From positions 238,589 to 302,588 of the forward strand of contig NZ_JTDI01000004.1 of assembly GCF_000802225.1 (NCBI RefSeq): a stretch of 64,000 nucleotides of DNA, written 5' to 3'. This stretch comes from Novosphingobium malaysiense. GTDB taxonomy: Bacteria; Pseudomonadota; Alphaproteobacteria; Sphingomonadales; Sphingomonadaceae. The notes beneath the pieces are model-generated. The model ran no database searches. It had not been told where the DNA came from and worked only from the letters and a program-made list of their open reading frames with translations. Positions 8,630 through 16,640 of this stretch are shown in pieces. Position 1 is the first letter of the stretch. Each line of letters starts with the position of its first letter. The position numbers were made by a program, and so were the translations under genes.

Positions 8630-8998
8630 TCATTGCCAGAACTGACGGGCCGGATCGACAGAGAGCCGCGTCAGCAACTCGCCGAGGCGCGCGAACCGGC
8701 CATCCTCCACCCAGCATTCCGCCGCGTGATCGCGACGCGAGAGCGACCATTCGCCGCGTCGCTCGTCCCAGGTCAGCAGCGCCACGTCGATCTCCCCGCC
8801 ATCAGGGTCGACGTTGCGCGAGCAGCACGGACTGCGGACGAGATAGCCGTCCGATACCGGAAGCACCGTCGGCGTCACGTAGCGATAGCGTTCGCGCCCT
8901 TCGAGCGAGCGCGAAACGCGCATGAGGTCGATCTCGTTCGGCTGGCGCGCCGCCATCGGTTCTGCAGTGCGGCGGCGCAGGGTAGAGGCAATGGACAT
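8630..8998 (-). CDS. Conserved small nif-operon protein, DUF3024-like
   Basis: 122 residues. The central part (RYRYVTPTVLPVSDGYLVRS, then ALLTWDERRGEWSLSRRD) resembles the DUF3024 pattern of an A-x3-aromatic strand followed by G-x-W-x-L-x3-RD, although I cannot confirm this by search. A Cys pair (PCCSRNV) and a third Cys (AECW) might bind metal. No signal peptide or membrane segment. GAGGAAGAG precedes ATG 8998. It lies between nifZ and the DUF6129-like gene. Function unknown; co-transcription from the nifB promoter implies a nitrogenase-related role. Confidence 0.7.
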   Translation of the reverse strand: MSIASTLRRRTAEPMAARQPNEIDLMRVSRSLEGRERYRYVTPTVLPVSDGYLVRSPCCSRNVDPDGGEIDVALLTWDERRGEWSLSRRDHAAECWVEDGRFARLGELLTRLSVDPARQFWQ

Positions 8999-9010
8999 CG
9001 TCGCTCTTCC

Positions 9011-9262
9011 TCAGGGCCTTACCAGCTCTTCCTCGAAACATCCGACAACCAGCGGGCTACCGGAGTCCGAAAGGAACTCGACGAGATAGACGGGCGTGTT
9101 GGAATCTGCGTGATGGCCGACATTGACGATCTCGCCCGGTGTCCCGGTGGCCGCCAGCACGGCCTCTTCGGCCACGCCGGGATAGCTGCCGTCATTGACG
9201 AGATCGACCGCTGCGATAACGCGATCGCCCCAGCCGTACACGGGTTCGCGAAGGTCCATCAT
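9011..9262 (-). CDS. nifZ: NifZ domain protein (second copy)
   Basis: 83 residues: LREPVYGWGDRVIAAVDLVNDGSYPGVAEEAVLAATGTPGEIVNVG then VYLVEFL, the compact beta-barrel pattern of NifZ. NifZ assists formation of the second P-cluster in NifDK. The start is placed at ATG 9262, which overlaps the stop of the first nifZ; a second ATG follows directly. The longer opening at 9292 would run into the upstream gene. Identity with the first copy is low, so the two may have different jobs. Confidence 0.85.
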   Translation of the reverse strand: MMDLREPVYGWGDRVIAAVDLVNDGSYPGVAEEAVLAATGTPGEIVNVGHHADSNTPVYLVEFLSDSGSPLVVGCFEEELVRP

Positions 9263-9588
9263 CAGCCGACCCTCCGCACCGGAAGGGCGCAAGGCAGTTC
9301 GTCCTCCTCCTCGTTCTCCCAGACCGGCAGCAGTTCGCGCCGCTTCATGCCGACACGGTTGCCGCTCTCCAGGAACTCGACGCCGTAGATGTAGAACTGT
9401 TGCAGGAAGGTGCCGATCGAGACGATGACGCCTTCCTCGCCCTTCTTCACCAGCAGATCGCCGATCTCCTTGCCCGCATACGTCCCGTCGTTGCGCACCA
9501 GGCGCTTGGCGCGCACGCGCTCGCCATAGCGGAAGGCCGGCGGGCCATTGAGTTCGACGACTTCGCTGTCGCGCACGATGTTAGTCAT
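9262..9588 (-). CDS. nifZ: NifZ, P-cluster maturation protein (first copy)
   Basis: 108 residues with the NifZ core: AFRYGERVRAKRLVRNDGTYAGKEIGDLLVKKGEEGVIVSIGTFLQQFYIYGVEFL. NifZ acts in the cytoplasm on the MoFe protein during conversion of paired [4Fe-4S] clusters to P-clusters. ATG 9588 overlaps the end of the TPR-like gene by 8 bases, and its own stop overlaps the start of the second nifZ, so the three are tightly coupled. An acidic tail (WENEEEDELP) follows the domain. Confidence 0.93.
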   Translation of the reverse strand: MTNIVRDSEVVELNGPPAFRYGERVRAKRLVRNDGTYAGKEIGDLLVKKGEEGVIVSIGTFLQQFYIYGVEFLESGNRVGMKRRELLPVWENEEEDELPCALPVRRVG

Positions 9589-10126
9589 CGGCTTCCTCCT
9601 CCATGCGGTCGAGAACATCGATGAGGACCTGCGCGCCGATGCGGTCGCGCGGGTCGAGTTCGAGAAGCTTTTCGGCGGCCTCGCGCCCCTCATCGAGCTT
9701 GCCGAGGCGCATCGAGAGATAGGCGTACCCCTTGAGGCTGAAGAGGAAAAAACGCGGCAACAGCGCTTCCCATTCGCCGAAGGCCGCATCTTCCGGGCCC
9801 ACCCGGCGCCAGTCGTCGCCGAGCACGTTGAGCCGCATCGCCTTCTCGACGCAGGCGCGTGCAACATCGAGCGCTTCGCCCAGACGGCCCTTGTAGAAAT
9901 AGAAGCGGTAGAGCGCGATCAGCACCGCGGCATGATCGGGTGCGATGGCCTCGGCCTGAAACAGATGCGTTTCGGCCACGTCGGTCATGGCGTACCGCTC
10001 GGCCGCCTTGTCGAGATGGGCGCGCGCTTCGGCCGGCAGCCCGCCACCCAGCAGCGGACTGGCGAGGATCGAACGCTCGACAGCATCCGATGCCCCGCCG
10101 AAACCTTCGAAGAGCGGCCCTTCCAT
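9581..10126 (-). CDS. TPR-like protein of the nif operon
   Basis: 181 residues, mainly helical, with tetratricopeptide-like repeats: ETHLFQAEAIAPDHAAVLIALYRFYFYKGRLGEALDVARACVEKAM, then LFSLKGYAYLSMRLGKLDEGREAAEKLLELDPRDRIGAQVLIDVLDRM. These TPR proteins recur in nif clusters near nifB, fdx and nifZ and probably act as adaptors. AGGAGG lies 8 bases before ATG 10126; the GTG codons just upstream are too close to that site. The stop overlaps nifZ. Confidence 0.85.
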   Translation of the reverse strand: MEGPLFEGFGGASDAVERSILASPLLGGGLPAEARAHLDKAAERYAMTDVAETHLFQAEAIAPDHAAVLIALYRFYFYKGRLGEALDVARACVEKAMRLNVLGDDWRRVGPEDAAFGEWEALLPRFFLFSLKGYAYLSMRLGKLDEGREAAEKLLELDPRDRIGAQVLIDVLDRMEEEADD

Positions 10127-10139
10127 CACCACGGCCTCC

Positions 10140-10358
10140 TTACGCCTGATACCGGGGATAGGCGCTGTCGATCACGCAGGTGTTGTCCACCGGGCAGATG
10201 GCAACACACTGCGGATCGTCGAAGTGGCCGATGCACTCGGTGCACTTGTCCGGGTCGATCACGAAAGTGCCCTTCGCTTCCGATATCGCCATGTTGGGGC
10301 AAAGCGCCTCGCAGGCGGTGCAGTTGGTGCACTGGCTGGCGACGATCTTATAGGCCAT
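10140..10358 (-). CDS. fdxN: FdxN-type 2x[4Fe-4S] ferredoxin
   Basis: 72 residues. Two cluster motifs: Cys10-x2-Cys13-x2-Cys16-x3-Cys20-Pro and Cys39-x2-Cys42-x8-Cys51-x3-Cys55-Pro, with the long spacing of nif-type ferredoxins, plus an extra Cys61. FdxN supplies electrons for NifB-dependent FeMo-co synthesis in several diazotrophs. It starts 5 bases after nifB and is probably its direct partner. A close paralogue lies at 14147-14341. Confidence 0.95.
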   Translation of the reverse strand: MAYKIVASQCTNCTACEALCPNMAISEAKGTFVIDPDKCTECIGHFDDPQCVAICPVDNTCVIDSAYPRYQA

Positions 10359-10363
10359 GGCCG

Positions 10364-11926
10364 TCAGCTCGCCTGGCTGAGCAGCGCACCCTGGCGGATG
10401 GCTGCATCGCCGCGGTCGACATGGACGATCTCGCCCGCCTCGACCTTGGCCAGATAGTCCTTGAACCAGACCAGCGCCGATTGCTCGATGAACTCGTGCG
10501 CGTACTGGTCCACCGGCTCGATGCCTGCTTCGATCAGGTCGGCCTTGGGACAGCCGCCGATCTTGGACACGAAGACCGCGTGGCAATCGTTGATCGCGGT
10601 GATGACGGTGTCGAGCGCGTCTTCCTCGCCGTAGCCACCTTGGCAGTAGAGATCGACGCGGCGGTGGCCGACGAACTTGGCGCCCTTGCCGGAAAGCTCG
10701 TAGATCTGGAACTCCTTGGCGTGGCCGAAGTGTTCGTTGATGATCCCGTGCCCCTTGGTGGCGACGGCGACGAGCAGCTTCGTGTCGCCGGCCTTTTCGA
10801 GACCGTCGAGCTCGCTCTGCTTCGCCTCGACCTTGGCCTGGCGCTCGGATTCGACCGCCTGCTGATAGGCCTTGCGGCCTTCGGCATCGTATTCGACGTC
10901 CATCGCCATGATCTTGTCGGTGGTGAACTCGGCCGAGCGGTCCTCGCCCAGCAGGCCGACGGCGTCGGCGCGGCACTGGCGGCAGTGGCGCATCATGTTC
11001 ATGTCGCCTTCGCACTCGTCCTGCAGCGCCTTCAGCTCCTGCGCGGTCGGGCCGCGCTGGCCGTTGAGGCCGAAGACGGTGCCGTGCTCCGGCGCCGAGA
11101 TCAGCGGCATGATGTTGTGCAGGAAGGCGCCGCGCGACTTCACCGCCTTGTTCACCTCGACAAGGTGCTTGTCGTTGATGCCGGGGATCATCACCGAGTT
11201 GATCTTGGCGAGAATGCCGCGCTCGGTGAGCATCTCGAGGCCGAGAAGCTGGCGCTCGGTCAGGATCTTGGCGGCCTCGTAGCCCTGCAGGCGCTTGTTC
11301 TCCCAGAACACCCAGGGGTAGATGTGCTGGCCGATCTCGGGGTCGATCATGTTGATGGTGATGGTGACGTGATCGACCTTGTACTTGGCGATCTCGTCCA
11401 CCCAGTCGGGCAGCGCGAGGCCATTGGTCGAAAGGCACAGCTTGATGTCGGGAGCGACCTCGCTGATGAGGCGGAAGGTCTCGAAGGTCTTCTGCGGGTT
11501 CGCCAGCGGATCGCCGGGGCCGGCAATGCCGAGCACGGTCATCTGCGGAATGGTCGATGCGACGGCCAGCACCTTCTTCGAGGCCTGCTCGGGCGTCAGC
11601 CGTTCGGAGACGACACCGGGGCGGCTCTCGTTGGCGCAGTCGTACTTGCGGTTGCAGTAGTTGCACTGGATGTTGCAGGCCGGCGCCACAGCCACGTGCA
11701 TGCGGGCGTAGTGGTGGTGCGCTTCTTCGGAATAGCAGGGATGGTTCTTCACCTTCTCCCAGATTTCGGGGGCCATGTCGGCAGGGCCGGCACTGCTGCC
11801 GCAACTGGCCTTGCCGCTGCCGCCTTCGGTGCCGCAGCCCTTGTGCTCGGCTAGCTTCTGCATGACGTCGCCGATATCGACGGCGGGCTGGCTGGATGAT
11901 CCTTCCGGGAACGCGGCTTCGGTCAT
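10364..11926 (-). CDS. nifB: FeMo-cofactor biosynthesis radical SAM protein NifB
   Basis: 520 residues. The radical-SAM motif Cys84-x3-Cys88-x2-Cys91 ([16 protein letters not shown]) is followed by the NifB-typical [19 protein letters not shown]-terminal NifX/NafY-like domain (about residues 395-520, [23 protein letters not shown]) holds the product. It fuses two [4Fe-4S] clusters with a carbide to make NifB-co. ATG 11926 has GGGGAG upstream; the frame is open further but without a ribosome site. First gene of a twelve-gene operon with its own sigma54 promoter (11996-12010). Confidence 0.98.
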   Translation of the reverse strand: MTEAAFPEGSSSQPAVDIGDVMQKLAEHKGCGTEGGSGKASCGSSAGPADMAPEIWEKVKNHPCYSEEAHHHYARMHVAVAPACNIQCNYCNRKYDCANESRPGVVSERLTPEQASKKVLAVASTIPQMTVLGIAGPGDPLANPQKTFETFRLISEVAPDIKLCLSTNGLALPDWVDEIAKYKVDHVTITINMIDPEIGQHIYPWVFWENKRLQGYEAAKILTERQLLGLEMLTERGILAKINSVMIPGINDKHLVEVNKAVKSRGAFLHNIMPLISAPEHGTVFGLNGQRGPTAQELKALQDECEGDMNMMRHCRQCRADAVGLLGEDRSAEFTTDKIMAMDVEYDAEGRKAYQQAVESERQAKVEAKQSELDGLEKAGDTKLLVAVATKGHGIINEHFGHAKEFQIYELSGKGAKFVGHRRVDLYCQGGYGEEDALDTVITAINDCHAVFVSKIGGCPKADLIEAGIEPVDQYAHEFIEQSALVWFKDYLAKVEAGEIVHVDRGDAAIRQGALLSQAS

Positions 11927-11995
11927 GGAAACTCCCCGTTTGTGTCGCGTGGCGGCGGGAGGGCACGCCCGCGGTTTGACGATGAATGCTGCATC

Positions 11996-12010
11996 GCAAA
12001 CACCGTGCCA
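11996..12010 (-). promoter_or_regulatory. Sigma54 promoter of the nifB operon
   Basis: On the minus strand the sequence is TGGCACGGTGTTTGC, an exact TGGCACG-N4-TTGC match, 70 bases upstream of nifB. A NifA site lies 85 bases further upstream. Confidence 0.92.
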
Positions 12011-12094
12011 AAACCGGAAACAGCGCATTTCCGGGACTTTCGATGCCGCAATGCAGCACTTCGTGTCGCGTTTTCTCCGTGCGCTTTGTCTCAT

Positions 12095-12110
12095 TGTCGC
12101 GACCGCGACA
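12095..12110. promoter_or_regulatory. NifA site of the nifB operon
   Basis: TGTCGCGACCGCGACA fits TGT-N10-ACA and is itself palindromic. It lies about 85 bases upstream of the nifB -24 element, within the usual range for DNA looping. Confidence 0.8.
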
Positions 12111-12130
12111 GACACGACATGGCAAGCACG

Positions 12131-12165
12131 AAAAAAGGCACCGCCTCCAGGGAAGGAGGCGGTGC
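12131..12165 (-). terminator. Rho-independent terminator of the fdxN2-LRV-nifT-SIR2 operon
   Basis: GCACCGCCTCC (12138-12148) and GGAGGCGGTGC (12155-12165) form a perfect 11-bp stem with a 6-base loop. Read leftward the stem is followed by CTTTTTT, a clear U-tract. It lies 46 bases after the SIR2-like stop and separates that operon from the nifB promoter. Confidence 0.92.
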
Positions 12166-12210
12166 AGGGGTTCCACTCCGGACTTGAGGCAAGCCGGGTC
12201 GCTTGAGGGA

Positions 12211-13053
12211 CTAGGTAAGCAGGCGCTCGATCGCCTCGGCCAGTGGCATGTCGATGGCGATGATGCCCTGTTCGTCGAGGAAGCGCCTTTCGTTGCGCGT
12301 CAGCGTTTCGGGATCGACCACGATGTAGTGGTGATCGGAAGACCGCTTCATCACTTGCCGGGCGTAGGTGCGCAGCAACTGGTCATGGAAATGGCAGCCA
12401 AGGAAGACGAAGCTCATGCCGGTGCGGCGCTGGCGGACTTCCTCGGGGATCGGCGTCTGGATGTCGATCTCGGTCAGGACCTCGACATAGTCGGCATCCG
12501 AAATGAGGAAATTGGCCTCGGGCACAATGCAGCCATGCGGGGTGTAGAGCAGCGTGCGGGCCTTGGCGGCCTGGTCAGCATCGATGGAAGTGCCCTCTTC
12601 GTCGTAGAAGCGGAACCAGCGATCCTCACCGATGCCCGCGCGGGTGATGCCCTGCACTTCGGCCCAGTCACTTTGCCCGGCCAGAGCCGCACGCATCTCA
12701 CCCGCATACCAGGTATCGACGATCAGCGGCAGCGAGAGGCCGGCCAGCCAGAGATGAAAGGGCGACGGCGGAACCGGCGCGGCGAAGGCCTCCTGCATCC
12801 AAAGCGTCACGGTGTCGCGGAAACGGTAGCTTTCGATGTACTGCGCAGCGGCCCAGGGATTGCCCCGCGCACGCTTGGGCAGTGTGGTCTTGCTTGCGAA
12901 GAAATCGGCCAGAGCCTCGGGCGCCATGGGCGCTTCCTGCTCCCGCAAGGCCGAGATGCCGGGGCCCAAATAGGGCACCATGGTGCCGCCCTGCAGCCCT
13001 GCCCGCACTTCGTCGAGCAGCACCAGCGGGCTTTCAAGAACGTCCTGCGCCAT
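12211..13053 (-). CDS. SIR2-like domain protein of the nif cluster
   Basis: 280 residues. The N-terminal [15 protein letters not shown] matches the nucleotide-binding start of SIR2_2-type domains, with further SIR2-like parts ([40 protein letters not shown]). Proteins of this kind recur in nif clusters beside the LRV protein and NifT; their activity is not established. It starts at ATG 13053, 2 bases after the nifT stop; the longer opening at 13167 is not used. Last gene of its operon. NAD binding is inferred only from the fold. Confidence 0.8.
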   Translation of the reverse strand: MAQDVLESPLVLLDEVRAGLQGGTMVPYLGPGISALREQEAPMAPEALADFFASKTTLPKRARGNPWAAAQYIESYRFRDTVTLWMQEAFAAPVPPSPFHLWLAGLSLPLIVDTWYAGEMRAALAGQSDWAEVQGITRAGIGEDRWFRFYDEEGTSIDADQAAKARTLLYTPHGCIVPEANFLISDADYVEVLTEIDIQTPIPEEVRQRRTGMSFVFLGCHFHDQLLRTYARQVMKRSSDHHYIVVDPETLTRNERRFLDEQGIIAIDMPLAEAIERLLT

Positions 13054-13055
13054 GC

Positions 13056-13274
13056 TCAATCCTCCTCGACCGCGACGCGCTTGCGGGCATCGACCGTGAT
13101 CGGCAGCGGAGTATCCTCGGCCAAGTCCGGCATTTCGAGGACCCAGCCGTTGGCGAGCTTCGCCCACCCGCCCCAGATCGTCTCATGTTCGAGTTCGACG
13201 ATAGGTTCCTCGAGGTCCTTCTTGGGGACGTAGGCGGAGAGTACGCCCTCGGCGCGGCGGATCATGACTTTCAT
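13056..13274 (-). CDS. nifT: NifT/FixU protein
   Basis: 72 residues: MKVMIRRAEGVLSAYVPKKDLEEPIVELE then WGGWAKLANGWVLEMPDLAEDTPLPITVDARKRV, the full NifT/FixU family pattern. Its exact role in nitrogen fixation is unknown; mutants elsewhere have mild effects. ATG 13274 overlaps the LRV stop by four bases (ATGA), so it is co-translated with that gene. Confidence 0.95.
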   Translation of the reverse strand: MKVMIRRAEGVLSAYVPKKDLEEPIVELEHETIWGGWAKLANGWVLEMPDLAEDTPLPITVDARKRVAVEED

Positions 13275-14122
13275 CGACGGGGCTCCTTGGGCGATGGGTC
13301 CGCAGGGGACTGTTCGGGTTCCAGCAGCCGCAAGGGCGTGACCGGGCCGTTTTCGAGAAGATGCGCGAGCGCCGGGACCTGCCCGATCCGTTCGCGGGCA
13401 ATGTCGCGGATGGCCGGTTCCGGGTCCTCCAGAAGCGGCGCGAGCTCCTCCTCGGCGATGCGCTCGGCGACGGTGAAGCGGACGCGGAAGTCGCTGTCCG
13501 TCAACAGCAGACGCAACTGGTCGAGCGGAAGACGCTCGGCCACCAGCCGCCGCACCAGCGGGTCGGGATCGAAGCACATGTCCGGCAAGGCGCGGACGTC
13601 GATGCGCCGCGCCACCCAGGCTCGCACTTCCGGATCGGGATCGTGGCGCACCAGCGGCAGCATCTCCGCCGGCATGCGGCGTACCGCGGTGATGCGCACC
13701 ATGTAGGCCACGTCCTTGACAGCCGGCATCAGATCAGCCCCCTTGAGGCGCGAGGCGGCGGCAATGCGCACATCGGTGTCCTCGTCGCGGATCATGTGGC
13801 GTATCCGCTCCTCGGGAAGCCGGAGCGTTGCCATCGCGCGCACTTCGGGTTCCGGATCGGCAAGCAGCGGCGGCAACCGGAAAAGATTGGCGTAACGCGC
13901 CGCCCCGGCCCGCACTTCGAAGTAGGGATGATCGAGGTACTGGTCGGCAAGATCGGGGTTCCCTTTCAAAAAGCGTTCCACCCGCCGCGCGCGCCGATCC
14001 CGGATGCAGGCCTTGCCCTTGGCGCAAAGCCCCATCGCGTTGATCTGCTGGTGATCGCACTCGCGGCAGCGGACGGGCCGCCCTTTCCAGTCCAGCGCAA
14101 GGCCCAGGTCATCGTCCGTCAT
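13271..14122 (-). CDS. 4Fe-4S-binding leucine-rich repeat variant (LRV) protein
   Basis: 283 residues. The N-terminus has the four-Cys cluster site Cys19-x2-Cys22-x10-Cys33-x5-Cys39. About eight helical LRV repeats follow (units such as DPDPEVRAWVARRI, DPDPLVRRLVAERL, DSDFRVRFTVAERI). The Azotobacter LRV protein has this architecture and is also nif-linked. The curved repeat surface suggests protein binding; the cluster may sense redox state. It follows the second fdxN by 24 bases and overlaps nifT. Confidence 0.93.
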   Translation of the reverse strand: MTDDDLGLALDWKGRPVRCRECDHQQINAMGLCAKGKACIRDRRARRVERFLKGNPDLADQYLDHPYFEVRAGAARYANLFRLPPLLADPEPEVRAMATLRLPEERIRHMIRDEDTDVRIAAASRLKGADLMPAVKDVAYMVRITAVRRMPAEMLPLVRHDPDPEVRAWVARRIDVRALPDMCFDPDPLVRRLVAERLPLDQLRLLLTDSDFRVRFTVAERIAEEELAPLLEDPEPAIRDIARERIGQVPALAHLLENGPVTPLRLLEPEQSPADPSPKEPRR

Positions 14123-14146
14123 CGGCCGCTCCCCGGACGCTGCGGA

Positions 14147-14341
14147 TCAGGCCGGAACGCAGGTCTTGGGTACGGGGCAGACAGTGTCGCACTGCGGGTG
14201 GTCGTAGTGCCCTTCGCATTCGGTGCACTTGGCGGGGTCGATTATGAAGGTATCGCCCTTCATCGAAATTGCCGCATTCGGGCACTCGAACTCGCAGGCA
14301 CTGCAACCGGTGCACTGCGAAGCGATGATCTTGTAGGCCAT
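14147..14341 (-). CDS. fdxN: FdxN-type 2x[4Fe-4S] ferredoxin, second copy
   Basis: 64 residues, a clear paralogue of the FdxN at 10140-10358. It has the same MAYKI-ASQC start and the same nine cysteines (10, 13, 16, 20, 39, 42, 51, 55, 61), but lacks the other's last eight residues. The two may serve different electron acceptors, or one may be redundant. It heads a four-gene operon with its own sigma54 promoter and NifA site. The gene start overlaps the tail of a longer open frame beginning at 14464, which has no ribosome site. Confidence 0.95.
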   Translation of the reverse strand: MAYKIIASQCTGCSACEFECPNAAISMKGDTFIIDPAKCTECEGHYDHPQCDTVCPVPKTCVPA

Positions 14342-14375
14342 GGATGGTCTCCTGCTTTCGTTTGCAATCGGCAAA

Positions 14376-14390
14376 GCAGGAACCATGCCA
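14376..14390 (-). promoter_or_regulatory. Sigma54 promoter of the second fdxN operon
   Basis: Minus-strand TGGCATGGTTCCTGC has correct GG-N10-GC spacing. The -12 half is CTGC instead of TTGC, so it is a weaker match than the nifH and nifB promoters. It lies 35 bases upstream of the start codon. Confidence 0.7.
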
Positions 14391-14434
14391 GTACGCCGAT
14401 TGGCGGAAACAGGCGCCTTCAGGGCTCCGGGCGA

Positions 14435-14450
14435 TGTCGCATCTGCGACA
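14435..14450. promoter_or_regulatory. NifA site of the second fdxN operon
   Basis: TGTCGCATCTGCGACA fits TGT-N10-ACA and is nearly palindromic. It lies about 45 bases upstream of the -24 element, closer than the sites at nifH and nifB. Confidence 0.75.
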
Positions 14451-14495
14451 ATGCGTGTCGGCAATCATCCATCGCCGGGCGCTTTCGCGGTCCGG

Positions 14496-16466
14496 TCAGT
14501 CGGACAGGACCAGCGTCCTCGTCCGGCGGTACAGTCCCCAGACCATGGCGACGAACAGTATCGTCCCGCCGACCAGGGCCGGTCCGGCGAAATCTTCCCC
14601 GACTATGGCAATCGGGCTGTCGCTTCCCGATGCCGCGACTATTCCCGCGAACGTCACGCCCCACAGGCTCTCGCCGACGATCAGGCCCGTCGCCGTGAGC
14701 ACACCCATGCGGCTGGCAAATTCCGGATCCGCCCGGCGCGATGCCCAGCGTTCGTAGAACCAGCCGATCACCGAGCCCACCACGACGGGCAGGATGGCGA
14801 CCATCGGCAGGTAGATCCCGATACCTACACCGAGCGGCGGCAGGCGCAGCTTGCCCAGCAGGCCGAGCACCTCGTCCAGGATCACGAAGCCGACTCCGGC
14901 AAGCGCACCCCAGCCGATCATCGCCCAGTTGAGGTCGCCGCCGAGCACGCCCTTGGCCAGCGCCGAAATCAGCGCGGCCTGCGGGGCAGGCAGTGCATTC
15001 GGACCGGCATTGGGCGCGCCGGCAAAGCCGAAGGCCGTGTTGAGCAGGTCCAGCACCGGCGGAATGACCAACGAGCCGAAGATCACGCCGAAGACGAGGG
15101 CCACCTGCTGCTTCCACGGCGTCGCCCCGACCAGCTGCCCGGTCTTGAGGTCCTGCAGGTTGTCGTTGGAAACGGTCGCGACGCCGAAAACGATGCCCGT
15201 CACGATCAGCGCATAGGCGACCAGCGCGGCGGTCGTATCGGGATCCTGATCTCTCCCGAACAGGCCCACCAGCATCAATGCCGCCGCCACCACCGAGAGG
15301 ATGCCGATACCCGACACCGGCGAATTTGATGCGCCGATCAGCCCCGCCATGTAGCCGCAGACCGCTGCAATCAGCAGGCCGATGACGACGACGAACAGAA
15401 GTGCGCCGGCAATCAGCACCACTTCTGATCCGGCCAAGGGTCCGCCCGTCACGAGGCTCCACAGCAGGATGGCGATCGGCACCAGCATCGCCAGGGATCC
15501 GAAGAAGACGATCGCGATCGGCAGGTCCTGCTCCTCGATCGCCAGCGCCTCGCCCGAATGGCGCGCGCGGCTTGCGGCCATGGCCGAACGGATGCCTCCG
15601 ATCACAGGCCCCGCGATGCGCAGCAGCGTCCAGACGGCAGCGACTCCGATCACGCCCGCGCCGAAGAAGCGCACGTTCGCGCCGAACACGCTGTTGGCCC
15701 AGACTTCGGGGCTACCGGGCATGGGCATCTGCGCGGTCAGGATCGGCAGCAGCACCCACCAGCCGACAACGAGACCAAGAAACATCGCCATGCCGACGGA
15801 GAGGCCCACCAGATGCCCCACGCCCAGCAGCGCGAAGGACAGGCCGCCGGATATGCCGGTCGCCCCCGAACCGGCGCGAAACCAGACCGCCGCCTCGCCG
15901 GCCACCAACCGCATCTGCGTGAGGATCGCAAAGCCCGCAGAAGCCAGCGCATTCCAGACCAGCACCGACAAGCCCTTGGCGCTTTCGGCAGCCCCTTCAC
16001 GCGACCCCGAGCCGACGCGCAGCACTTCCGCAGCCGCCTTGCCTTCGGGATAGGGCAAAGGCGTGTCGACCACGAGCGCGCGGCGCAGCGGCACCGAGAA
16101 CAGCACCCCGAGGATACCGCCGGTCCCGGTGATCGCTGCCGTCGTCCAATAGGGAAAGCCCTGCCACCAGCCGACCATGACCAGCCCCGGCAGGACGAAG
16201 ATGATCGCTGCCAGCGTCCCGGCGGCACTCGCGACGGTCTGGACGATGTTGTTTTCCCAGATCGTCGAATCCTTGAATCCGCGCAGGATCGCCATGGAAA
16301 TGACGGCCGCCGGGATAGAGGTCGCGAAGGTCAGCCCCACCTTCAAGCCGAGGTAGACGTTCGCCGCGGTAAACAGCAGCGTGATCAATCCGCCAAGCAG
16401 CACCCCGCGCAGCGTGAGTTCGGCCGCAGAGCCTCGTGCCTGTGCCGTGCCCGCTATGCTCGCCAT
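14496..16466 (-). CDS. OPT family oligopeptide transporter
   Basis: 656 residues of inner-membrane protein with many hydrophobic spans. The OPT signature region is present (ANVYLGLKVGLTFATSIPAAVISMAILRGF, and NNIVQTVASAAGTLAAIIFVLPGLVM). OPT proteins of bacteria import peptides or metal-chelate-like compounds by proton symport. The substrate here is not predictable; some members move iron chelates. AAGGTGGGG precedes ATG 16466. It lies just outside the NifA site of the last nif operon and has no sigma54 promoter of its own, so it probably marks the edge of the nif island. Confidence 0.9.
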   Translation of the reverse strand: MASIAGTAQARGSAAELTLRGVLLGGLITLLFTAANVYLGLKVGLTFATSIPAAVISMAILRGFKDSTIWENNIVQTVASAAGTLAAIIFVLPGLVMVGWWQGFPYWTTAAITGTGGILGVLFSVPLRRALVVDTPLPYPEGKAAAEVLRVGSGSREGAAESAKGLSVLVWNALASAGFAILTQMRLVAGEAAVWFRAGSGATGISGGLSFALLGVGHLVGLSVGMAMFLGLVVGWWVLLPILTAQMPMPGSPEVWANSVFGANVRFFGAGVIGVAAVWTLLRIAGPVIGGIRSAMAASRARHSGEALAIEEQDLPIAIVFFGSLAMLVPIAILLWSLVTGGPLAGSEVVLIAGALLFVVVIGLLIAAVCGYMAGLIGASNSPVSGIGILSVVAAALMLVGLFGRDQDPDTTAALVAYALIVTGIVFGVATVSNDNLQDLKTGQLVGATPWKQQVALVFGVIFGSLVIPPVLDLLNTAFGFAGAPNAGPNALPAPQAALISALAKGVLGGDLNWAMIGWGALAGVGFVILDEVLGLLGKLRLPPLGVGIGIYLPMVAILPVVVGSVIGWFYERWASRRADPEFASRMGVLTATGLIVGESLWGVTFAGIVAASGSDSPIAIVGEDFAGPALVGGTILFVAMVWGLYRRTRTLVLSD

Positions 16467-16640
16467 GCAACCCCACCTTCTTGAATGTTGGATGCCCGCT
16501 CATGGCACGCACGCTCGAATGGCGACAGCGCTAAATCGTCGGACAGGCCTGGCGGAACCCATCGCGCCGAAAAACTTTGCACTCGTGGGAGCGGCGCCAT
16601 GCCGGGCATGGCCAAATCGAACCGACGAGGCGGCAGGTTT

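Noticed and set aside
9548..11854. 768-codon rightward frame opposite nifB and nifZ
   Set aside because: It is antisense to five or more confident genes and shows the same biased composition as other mirror frames.
12211..13053. SIR2-like protein as an anti-phage defence gene
   Set aside because: It has no partner defence gene and sits in a NifA-type operon with nifT and the LRV protein, so a nif-linked role is the simpler reading.
14496..16466. OPT transporter as a nif-linked iron or peptide importer
   Set aside because: It has no NifA-type promoter, lies outside the last nif promoter, and the family is too broad to assign a nif role.
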